Under the pieces are notes generated by a model. The model did no database searches. It was not told where the DNA came from and saw only the letters and a program-made list of their open reading frames with translations. A stretch of 6,586 nucleotides of DNA, from NCBI GenBank assembly GCA_031178565.1, contig JAPSIU010000159.1, forward strand, positions 1 to 6,586. Reading direction: 5' to 3'. A program made the position numbers and the translations under genes. The stretch comes from Leucobacter sp. Lineage in GTDB: Bacteria > Actinomycetota > Actinomycetes > Actinomycetales > Microbacteriaceae. Of the stretch, positions 1 to 5,933 are shown piece by piece (within the stretch, counting starts at the first letter, position 1; each line of letters starts with the position of its first letter).

Positions 1-30
1 GTGCCCGCCGCCGGCCGCCCAGCCGGGCAC
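1..30. other. Apparent 30-bp inverted segment inside menB, bounded by GTGCCC/GGGCAC
   Basis: Read forward, bases 1-30 encode VPAAGRPAGH, which is not MenB-like. Read as reverse complement, the same 30 bases encode VPGWAAGGGH, exactly the glycine-rich crotonase motif that should precede SLNVVCDLT. The segment begins with GTGCCC (1-6) and ends with GGGCAC (25-30), a perfect 6-bp inverted repeat, so the unique flipped core is bases 7-24 (18 bp). Both 18 and 30 are multiples of three, so the reading frame survives. An artefact at a sequence end is the likeliest cause; a true micro-inversion between short inverted repeats is the alternative. Confidence 0.8.
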
Positions 31-486
31 TCCCTCAACGTGGTCTGCGACCTCACGATCGCGAGCCGCGAGCACGCGAGGTTCAAGCAGACCGACGCCG
101 ACGTCGGCTCCTTCGACGCCGGCTACGGCAGTGCCTACTTCGCGCGTCAGGTGGGCCAGAAGAACGCGCGCGAGGTGTTCTTCCTGGCGAGGGAGTACGA
201 CGCCGACCGTGCCCGCGACATCGGGGCGGTCAACGAGGTGGTGCCCCACGCCGAGCTCGAGCGGACCGGGATCGAGTGGGCGCGCACGATCCTCGGCAAG
301 TCTCCGACCGCGATCCGCATGCTCAAGTACGCGATGAACGCGGTGGACGATGGGATCGTGGGCCAGCAGCTCTTCGCCGGAGAGACCACGCGTCTCGCCT
401 ACGGCACCGACGAGGCGGTGGAGGGACGCGACTCGTTCCTCGAGAAGCGCGAACCCGACTGGAGCCCCTTCCCGTACCACTACTGA
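1..486 (+). CDS. menB: 1,4-dihydroxy-2-naphthoyl-CoA synthase MenB, C-terminal part (5' end missing)
   Basis: MenB is the crotonase-fold enzyme of menaquinone synthesis that closes the ring of o-succinylbenzoyl-CoA to give 1,4-dihydroxy-2-naphthoyl-CoA in the cytoplasm. Seen here are about 161 residues, roughly the last half of a normal ~300-residue protein, open at the window edge, so the GTG at base 1 is not a real start. Recognisable MenB blocks are HSLNVVCDLTIASRE (residues 10-24), the active-site stretch QTDADVGSFDAGYGSAY (30-46), GQQLFAGETTRLAYGTDEA (121-139, with Tyr134 matching the family's catalytic tyrosine) and the hallmark C-terminus DWSPFPYHY (153-161). Residues 3-8 do not fit the family: the conserved GWAAGG is replaced by AAGRPA because the first 30 bases look inverted (see separate entry). 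The stop is TGA at 484-486. menE follows 76 bp downstream, supporting a menaquinone cluster. The identity is very secure; the integrity of the N-terminal edge is not. Confidence 0.95.
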   Translation: MPAAGRPAGHSLNVVCDLTIASREHARFKQTDADVGSFDAGYGSAYFARQVGQKNAREVFFLAREYDADRARDIGAVNEVVPHAELERTGIEWARTILGKSPTAIRMLKYAMNAVDDGIVGQQLFAGETTRLAYGTDEAVEGRDSFLEKREPDWSPFPYHY

Positions 487-550
487 GGCGTATCACCACC
501 GAATGCCGAGCGCCCCTCGGCCCCGCCGCCGGCCGATGCTTCGCGGGAGG

Positions 551-565
551 TACCCTGGAACGGTG
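551..565 (+). promoter_or_regulatory. Candidate -10 element (TACCCT) placed for a leaderless menE transcript
   Basis: TACCCT at 551-556 fits the actinobacterial TANNNT -10 pattern and lies 6 nt before the GTG at 563, so transcription would be expected to start at or next to the start codon. No convincing -35 is present about 17 bp upstream (GC-only sequence around 528-533). A GGAGG at 546-550 is 12 nt from the GTG, rather far for a ribosome binding site, and would not be in a leaderless RNA. This context is what selects 563 as the start. Confidence 0.45.
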
Positions 566-1765
566 ACTGCGCCAAACGGACTCCGCGCGATCCCGACAGA
601 AGACCGGGCCTGGCTGCTCGCAGCCCTCGCCGACGCCCTCTCGGGCGGCGCTCCCGTAGTGCCGGTGCAGGCGGGAACCCCGCCCGAGGCCGTCGCCGCG
701 CTGCAGCAGGAGACGCTTCCCGAGGGGACGGCGCTCGTCGTGCGCACCTCCGGATCCACCGGCGTGCCGAAGGCCGTCGCGCTCTCCGCCGATTCCCTGC
801 GAGCGAGCGCGGCGGCGACGCACGAGGCCTTCGGCGGGAACGGTCAGTGGCTCGTCGCGCTTCCCCCGCACCTCATCTCGGGACTGCAGATGCTGGTGCG
901 CAGCGCCGCGACCGGCCTCGCCCCGGTCTTCTTCGACGGGGCCTTCGAGCCCGCTGCGCTGCTCGAGGTCGCTGAGAACATGGAGGCGCCGCGGCGTTAC
1001 GTTTCGCTCGTGCCGGTGCAGTTCTCCCGGCTGCTCGACCTCGCGGAGCGGGATCGTGACGCGGCCGAGGTCGCGCGCCGATTCGACGCGGTGCTCGTCG
1101 GAGGTCAGGCGGTCCCGCTCGGTCTGCGCAGCCGCGCCCACGAGCTCGGGATCGCGCTGAAGCGCAGTTACGGCATGACGGAGACCTCCGGCGGCTGCGT
1201 CTACGACGGCGTCGAGATCGGCGACACCCGCGTGCGCGTGCGCGACGGCGAGGTGCAGCTCGCGGGGTCCGCGCTCGCGCTCGGGTACGTCGGCGATCCG
1301 GCGCTCACCGCGTCCCGCTTCGTGGAGGACCGGGGGCGCGACGGCGCTCGCACGCGCTGGTACCGCACGGGCGACGCGGGCGAGCTGCTCGGCGGCATGC
1401 TCACGGTCACCGGCCGGCTCGACCGGGTCGTCATCTCGGGAGGCGTCAACGTGTCGCTCGACGAGGTGGAGCGGGTGGCGCGCGAGTTCGCCGGGTGGTC
1501 GAGCGCGGTGGCGCTCGGATCTCCGCATCCGGAGTGGGGCGAGCGCGTGGCGCTCGTGGTCGAGACAGCGGACGGAGCGGCCGGGTTCGACGAGGTGCGG
1601 GCCGGGATCCGCGAGCGCCTCGGCGCCGCCGCAGCCCCGGAGTGGGTGACGGAGACCGAGGAGATCCCGAGGCTCGCGGGGGGAAAGCCCGATCTGCGCG
1701 CGATCGAGCAGTGGCTGGGGCGCGTGCGCGCGAGCTTCCGCGAGGTGCGGGCGGCGGGAGAGTAG
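563..1765 (+). CDS. menE: o-succinylbenzoate-CoA ligase MenE
   Basis: MenE is an ANL-superfamily acyl-CoA synthetase that activates o-succinylbenzoate with ATP and CoA, supplying the substrate of MenB. The 400-residue product carries the superfamily motifs in order: phosphate-binding loop RTSGSTGVPKAV (61-72), YGMTETSGG (203-211), YRTGD (267-271) with the adenosine-ribose-binding Asp271, the hinge GRLDRVVISGGVNVS (284-298), and the C-terminal catalytic lysine in GGKPD (Lys375). The protein is short for the superfamily, with a compact N-terminal region, as is usual for actinobacterial MenE. The frame is open back to 350, inside menB, but the GTG at 563 is preferred. The ATGs at 503 and 536 lack ribosome binding sites and would add a low-complexity Arg/Pro-rich stretch. 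A TACCCT -10-like element lies 6 nt before the GTG. The stop is TAG at 1763-1765. The family assignment rests on both motifs and menB adjacency; a generic acyl-CoA ligase is the only alternative. Confidence 0.93.
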   Translation: MTAPNGLRAIPTEDRAWLLAALADALSGGAPVVPVQAGTPPEAVAALQQETLPEGTALVVRTSGSTGVPKAVALSADSLRASAAATHEAFGGNGQWLVALPPHLISGLQMLVRSAATGLAPVFFDGAFEPAALLEVAENMEAPRRYVSLVPVQFSRLLDLAERDRDAAEVARRFDAVLVGGQAVPLGLRSRAHELGIALKRSYGMTETSGGCVYDGVEIGDTRVRVRDGEVQLAGSALALGYVGDPALTASRFVEDRGRDGARTRWYRTGDAGELLGGMLTVTGRLDRVVISGGVNVSLDEVERVAREFAGWSSAVALGSPHPEWGERVALVVETADGAAGFDEVRAGIRERLGAAAAPEWVTETEEIPRLAGGKPDLRAIEQWLGRVRASFREVRAAGE

Positions 1766-1778
1766 CCTCCCGGGCGCA

Positions 1779-1798
1779 TCGCCGGGCCACGCCGGCGA
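1779..1798 (+). terminator. Weak GC-rich hairpin after menE, possible terminator
   Basis: TCGCCGG (1779-1785) pairs with CCGGCGA (1792-1798) around a 6-nt loop, beginning 14 nt after the menE stop. There is no run of T after it, so it does not meet the usual intrinsic-terminator pattern. Its position between two functional units is the main argument for it. Confidence 0.25.
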
Positions 1799-1812
1799 AT
1801 ATCCGCGACGAC

Positions 1813-1841
1813 TTGAACATTCCCATTAGGCACACTAACCT
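1813..1841 (+). promoter_or_regulatory. Predicted promoter of the permease-hydrolase-amidase operon
   Basis: TTGAAC (1813-1818) and TAACCT (1836-1841) are separated by 17 bp, the standard spacing for a primary-sigma promoter. The stretch is noticeably more AT-rich than its surroundings. The predicted transcription start is about 1847-1849, leaving a leader of some 32 nt before the ATG at 1881. The match is by eye only. Confidence 0.6.
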
Positions 1842-1844
1842 TCA

Positions 1845-1864
1845 TCACAGACAAGTTCGTGTGA
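1845..1864. promoter_or_regulatory. Palindrome TCACA-N10-TGTGA, candidate operator
   Basis: TCACA at 1845-1849 and TGTGA at 1860-1864 form perfect 5-bp inverted arms with a 10-bp spacer. The palindrome overlaps the predicted transcription start and lies just upstream of the Shine-Dalgarno sequence, where a repressor would block expression. The arm orientation is opposite to a CRP-type TGTGA-N6-TCACA site, so CRP is not implied. No regulator gene is visible in the window to assign to it. Confidence 0.35.
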
Positions 1865-1880
1865 CAAGGGAGTCAAGAAG

Positions 1881-3386
1881 ATGACAGTTTCGACTCGGCG
1901 CACCGAGGCGGACCAGAACACGCTCGCCGCCGGAGCCATCAACCTGCCGGAGCTCGTGTTCACCGCGCTCGCCACCCTCGCACCGTTGACGCTCGTCGCG
2001 GCGGTGATGCCGCTGCACTTCCTCGTGGGCGGTGACGCGGTTCCGGGCGGCTACCTCGTGGCCGCGGCGATCATGGCGCTCTTCGCCGTGGGTCTCAACG
2101 CCGTGACCCGATATCTGCGCAGTCCGGGGGCCTTCTACGCCATCATCACCCGTGGTCTCGGACGGCCGATCGGGGGGCTCTCGGCGACGCTCGCGGTGCT
2201 CGCGTACAACTCGCTGCAGATATCGACCTACGGCGCGATCGGGGTCTACGCCGCCGACAGTGTCGCTCGCTGGTCGGGCGTGCAGCTGCCGTGGTGGGCC
2301 TACGGCGTCGTGACGCTGCTGATCGTCGGGTTCCTCGGCGCCCGCGGGATCACGGCGAGCGCGAAGGTGCTCGGCACCGTGCTGGTGCTCGAGATCCTCG
2401 CCCTCATCCTGCTGGCGATCGCGGTGCTGGTCTCCCCGGACATCGCGGGCGTCCCGCTCGAGGTCTACACCCCCGCGACGGTGCTGCGCCCCGAGAGCCT
2501 CGCGATGTTCGCGCTCATCTTCGGCGCGTTCATGGGCTTCGAATCGACGGCCATCTACTCCGAGGAGGTGAGGGGCGGCGCCCGCACCGTCCGGCGCGCC
2601 ACCTACATCGTGGTCGCCTTCATCGGCGTGTTCTACAGCCTCATGGCGCTTGTGATCGTCGCGGCCTACGGTGCGGGCGGCATCGGCGAGGCGGCCGGCA
2701 ACGACACGGCGGGGCTCGTGATCGCACTGTACGAGCGCTTCACCAGTCCGCTCGTGTTCGAGATCGTCAATGTGCTGCTCATCCTCAGCGCCTTCGCCGC
2801 GCTGCTCGCGTTGCACAACGCATCCAACCGCTACGTCTACACGCTCGGGAAGGAGGGCATCTTCCCCGCTCGACTGGGGCGCACCGATCCCCGGACGAAG
2901 GCGCCGCGCAACGCGGGCCTCCTGCAGAGCGCCGCCGCGCTGATCGTGCTGCTCATCTGCATCCTCGGGAACGTCGATCCGTACAACGTCCTGCTGCTCG
3001 TGGGCAGCGCGGTCGGCTTCCTCGCGATCATCATCCTCTGGGCGCTGTGCTCGCTCGCGAGCCTCGTGTACCTGCGGCGGAACCACCCGCAGGTGAACCT
3101 CTGGAGCTCGCTCATCGCCCCGGGTCTCGCGTTCGTCGGGCTCACCGCGATGACGGTCATCGTGATCATCAACTTCGATCTCTACTCGCTCGGCGATCCC
3201 GTGATCAACGTCATCGTCGCCGTGCTGATGGCCGTCGCGGTCGTGGGCGGGGTGTGGCGCACGCTGGCGCTCCGCAGGGGCAGCCCGGCGGTGTACGCGG
3301 CCCTGGGGAACGCGGCGGAGCATCAGGACGACGATGACGACCCCGAGGGGTCCGGAACCGCTGCGGCGGAGGAGGGAGCACGATGA
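1881..3386 (+). CDS. APC-superfamily amino acid/amine permease
   Basis: This is a 501-residue integral membrane transporter of the amino acid-polyamine-organocation superfamily, expected to import an amino acid, amine or related organic cation across the cytoplasmic membrane. About twelve hydrophobic segments are visible, roughly at 25-45, 57-75, 104-125, 138-154, 162-185, 206-224, 243-263, 291-312, 348-363, 367-391, 411-431 and 440-458. The first begins with a family-typical NLPELVFTALATLAPLT. Other APC-like marks are GARGITASAK before the fifth/sixth segment and GFESTAIYSEE (219-229) followed by a basic loop. The C-terminal tail (about 465-501) is cytoplasmic and acidic, with five consecutive Asp at 483-487. 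The ATG is supported by AAGGGAG at 1866-1872, 8 nt upstream; that site sits in the loop of a small TGAC/GTCA stem (1862-1875). The stop overlaps the next gene's start, so the two are probably translationally coupled. The substrate cannot be told from sequence. Confidence 0.9.
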   Translation: MTVSTRRTEADQNTLAAGAINLPELVFTALATLAPLTLVAAVMPLHFLVGGDAVPGGYLVAAAIMALFAVGLNAVTRYLRSPGAFYAIITRGLGRPIGGLSATLAVLAYNSLQISTYGAIGVYAADSVARWSGVQLPWWAYGVVTLLIVGFLGARGITASAKVLGTVLVLEILALILLAIAVLVSPDIAGVPLEVYTPATVLRPESLAMFALIFGAFMGFESTAIYSEEVRGGARTVRRATYIVVAFIGVFYSLMALVIVAAYGAGGIGEAAGNDTAGLVIALYERFTSPLVFEIVNVLLILSAFAALLALHNASNRYVYTLGKEGIFPARLGRTDPRTKAPRNAGLLQSAAALIVLLICILGNVDPYNVLLLVGSAVGFLAIIILWALCSLASLVYLRRNHPQVNLWSSLIAPGLAFVGLTAMTVIVIINFDLYSLGDPVINVIVAVLMAVAVVGGVWRTLALRRGSPAVYAALGNAAEHQDDDDDPEGSGTAAAEEGAR

Positions 3387-5905
3387 CGGCGAACGACACG
3401 GCACGCGAGACGGAGGGCTACCGGCCGGTCGACCTCCGGGAGTTCACCAACGCTCCCGCGAGCGTACTCGACGATCCTCACGAGATGACCCTCGGGGACC
3501 GGGTGCTGCACGGCATCCCCTTCGCATTCGGCGACCAGGACTCCGCGCTCGTGCTCGCGAAACCGGGCGAATCGCAGGAGGTGCGGATCGGCGCCGACGC
3601 GACGTGGCTCGTGTTCGCGCACGCGGTGCTCGAGACGGACCTCTACGAGGGCGGCTCGATCGGCGAGCCCGTCGGGGCGTACGTCGTGCGCTACACGGAC
3701 GGATCCGATGTCGACGTGCCGCTGCGCCAGCGCTACGAGGTCGGACCGACGCCGCGGAAGTGGCTGGGGCACGTCACCCCGCTCGACTGGGGGCAGACGC
3801 CGTTCCTCGCGGTCAACGACGCCGAGCACGAGCTCATGGATCGCGTCTGCGGCCGGTACGACGATGCCGGAGCCCGGCTCGTGGAGATCGAGGATCCGCA
3901 GTCCCGCGTGCCGTACATCCTGCCGTACCGCTTCTACCTCTGGGGCTGGCGCAATCCGCATCCGGAGAAGACGGTCGAGCGGGTCGAGGTGCGCGGCGGC
4001 GAGCGTCACACCCTGATCGTCGGGGCGATCACGCGCAGCCTGCTGGAGGAGGAACCGCTGCACAGAGCCGTGGCGCGCGAGATGCTCGTGCGGTTCGAGG
4101 GCGGAGAGCTCGACGAGCAGGTCGAGGTGCGGGTGGACCGCGGCTTCGCCACGCACACGTACCTGGTCAACCGGACGAGCGGGCGGAACGGCCCCGGCGC
4201 GCACGGCTGGGGGCATCCCCGCTCCGACGCCTCGGTCGGGTACACGCGGGTCGCGGCCTCGGGCTCGGCAACCGTCACGGTCCTCCGGGCGGGGGAGCCG
4301 CTCGCGTCCTTCCGCTGGGGCGAGCTCGTCGAGCGCGGCGCCCTCAGCCCCGCCGACGGGATCTCTGTGGAGCTGCCCGCGGCGGATCGCGCCTGGGTGA
4401 CGGGCGAGGTGCGCGACGCCGACACCGGGCGGCTCATCGCCTGCCGCATGCGCTTCGAATCGGTGGACGGCATCCCCTTCGCCCCGTACGGCCACCACGC
4501 GCACATCAACTCGGACGGCGGCACCTGGAACCTCGACATCGGGGGCGACGTGCGCCTCGGGGCCGCGACCTATGCCTTCGTCGACGGGCGCTTCGAGGGC
4601 TGGCTGCCGGAGGGCCCCGTCGTGGTCGAGATCTCTCGAGGCTTCACCTACCGGCCGATCCGGCGCACGATCGAGGTCGGCCCCGACGCCCGCCGATTCG
4701 ACTTCGAGCTGGAACGCGTCTTCGATCCGCTCGCGCGCGGCTACGCCGGCGGCGACACGCACGTGCACTTCGTCTCCACGAAGGGCGCGGAGCTGGAGGG
4801 TCGCGCCGAGGATCTGCAGGTGGTGAATCTGCTGCAGACGCAGTGGGGGCACCTCTTCACGAGCACGGAGGAGTTCTCGGGCCGGCCGGAGTACTCGGAG
4901 GGCGGCGACACGGTGGTCTTCACGGGTCAGGAGAACCGCACCAACATGCTGGGGCACATCAACCTCCTCGGCCTGCGGGAGCCCATCATGCCCTGGTGCA
5001 CGGGCGGCTCGGAGGAGGGCGATCTGGGCGGCGGCCTCGAGACCACTCTCTCGCGGTGGGCCGACGAGTGCCGCGCGCAGGGCGGCACGGTCGTGCTCGC
5101 GCACTTCCCCGTGCCCTACGGCGAAACCGCTGCGCTCCTCGCCACCGGCCGTCTGGACGCGGTGGAGACCATCGGCTTCGATCACTACAACATGGGCGAG
5201 TACTACCGCTATCTGAACGCGGGGTTCCGGATCCCGCTGGCCGCGGGTACGGACAAGATGACGGCCGAGGTGCCGATCGGGATGATGCGCACCTATGCCG
5301 CCGTCGAGACCCCCGGCGCATTCGACTACTGGGAGTGGTCGCGGGGCATCAAGCGGGGCGACACCCTGGTGACGAGCGGGCCGCTGCTGTGGGCGACGCT
5401 CGAGGGCCGCAGCGCGGGATCCACCGTGAGCGCGCGCGCCGGCGAGCGACTGACGCTCTCGATCGAACTCGAGACCGTGTTCCCGGTCTCCGAGATCGAG
5501 GTGATCGTCAACGGCGAGATCTCCGCGCGGATCCCGGTCCCGGCGGGAGAGCTCGGCCACCGCGTCGAGCACGAGCTCGCGATCGAGGAGGACAGCTGGG
5601 TGGCCGTGCGATGCTTCGGCAGCGACGAGGCCCGGCACCACGACACCTGGGACCGCTTCGTGTTCGCGCACACCTCGCCGATCTACATCGCGACCGCGGG
5701 CGAGTATCGCAGATTCGACGAGAGCACGCTGCGCAACCTGCTGCTGATCGTCGAGGGCGCGCGCCGTCACGTGCTCGAACGCGCCCGCACCGACTGGGGC
5801 GGCCGCACCACCCACCGGCACGGCCGCGAGGATCACCTCGCCTATCTCGTCGAGCCCTTCGACGAGGCGACCAGCGCACTGCACGCCCGCCTCGACTCCC
5901 GCTGA
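3383..5905 (+). CDS. CehA/McbA-family metallohydrolase (PHP-type)
   Basis: This 840-residue protein resembles the CehA/McbA family, named after carbaryl hydrolases that cleave N-methylcarbamate esters; most members have no known substrate. The catalytic part is C-terminal (about 450-680), with a PHP-like set of metal ligands: DTHVHF (458-463, His460 and His462), FTGQEN (513-518, Glu517), GHINLLG (524-530, His525), VLAHFP (571-576, His574) and AGTDK (621-625, Asp624). Before it, about 330-445 looks like a carboxypeptidase-regulatory/transthyretin-like beta-sandwich (GEVRDADTGRLI, then NSDGGTWNLDIG, then EGPVVVEISRGF). Residues 1-330 are a less familiar region, apparently rich in beta strands. 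A further beta-rich stretch (685-745) follows the catalytic core. Total length is similar to characterised members. No signal peptide or membrane segment is seen, so it should act in the cytoplasm on what the permease imports. The start overlaps the permease stop as ATGA, with GGAGGGA at 3371-3377, 5 nt upstream. The family call is firm; activity on carbamates is only a possibility, and esters or amides are equally open. Confidence 0.85.
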   Translation: MTANDTARETEGYRPVDLREFTNAPASVLDDPHEMTLGDRVLHGIPFAFGDQDSALVLAKPGESQEVRIGADATWLVFAHAVLETDLYEGGSIGEPVGAYVVRYTDGSDVDVPLRQRYEVGPTPRKWLGHVTPLDWGQTPFLAVNDAEHELMDRVCGRYDDAGARLVEIEDPQSRVPYILPYRFYLWGWRNPHPEKTVERVEVRGGERHTLIVGAITRSLLEEEPLHRAVAREMLVRFEGGELDEQVEVRVDRGFATHTYLVNRTSGRNGPGAHGWGHPRSDASVGYTRVAASGSATVTVLRAGEPLASFRWGELVERGALSPADGISVELPAADRAWVTGEVRDADTGRLIACRMRFESVDGIPFAPYGHHAHINSDGGTWNLDIGGDVRLGAATYAFVDGRFEGWLPEGPVVVEISRGFTYRPIRRTIEVGPDARRFDFELERVFDPLARGYAGGDTHVHFVSTKGAELEGRAEDLQVVNLLQTQWGHLFTSTEEFSGRPEYSEGGDTVVFTGQENRTNMLGHINLLGLREPIMPWCTGGSEEGDLGGGLETTLSRWADECRAQGGTVVLAHFPVPYGETAALLATGRLDAVETIGFDHYNMGEYYRYLNAGFRIPLAAGTDKMTAEVPIGMMRTYAAVETPGAFDYWEWSRGIKRGDTLVTSGPLLWATLEGRSAGSTVSARAGERLTLSIELETVFPVSEIEVIVNGEISARIPVPAGELGHRVEHELAIEEDSWVAVRCFGSDEARHHDTWDRFVFAHTSPIYIATAGEYRRFDESTLRNLLLIVEGARRHVLERARTDWGGRTTHRHGREDHLAYLVEPFDEATSALHARLDSR

Positions 5906-5911
5906 CCCCTC

Positions 5912-5919
5912 AGAGAGGA
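5912..5919 (+). promoter_or_regulatory. Ribosome binding site deciding the amidase start, with a decoy ATG
   Basis: AGAGAGGA at 5912-5919 is the only purine-rich site between the metallohydrolase stop and the amidase. An ATG directly abuts it at 5920, but that frame closes after ten codons (stop at 5950-5952) and the spacing is zero. The amidase ATG at 5934 is 14 nt away, longer than usual. No other start codon occurs in the amidase frame between 5906 and 5934. Confidence 0.45.
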
Positions 5920-5933
5920 ATGACGACCACACC

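Noticed and set aside
350..562. Upstream extension of menE with ATG starts at 350, 503 or 536
   Set aside because: The extension is Arg/Ser/Pro-rich shadow sequence overlapping menB, without ribosome binding sites; MenE-like sequence begins just after 563.
323..1528. 401-codon minus-strand frame opposite menB/menE
   Set aside because: No motif, biased composition, and it crosses two well-identified genes.
1845..1864. CRP-type binding site
   Set aside because: The arms are TCACA then TGTGA with 10 bp between, the reverse of the CRP order and with the wrong spacing; kept only as an unnamed palindrome.
2291..3337. 348-codon + strand frame inside the permease
   Set aside because: Arg-rich shadow translation; the in-frame permease has clear membrane segments throughout the same region.
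1845..3404. 519-codon minus-strand frame opposite the permease
   Set aside because: It is rich in Glu/Asp/His/Arg with no membrane or enzyme motifs; it is the complement shadow of a transporter gene.
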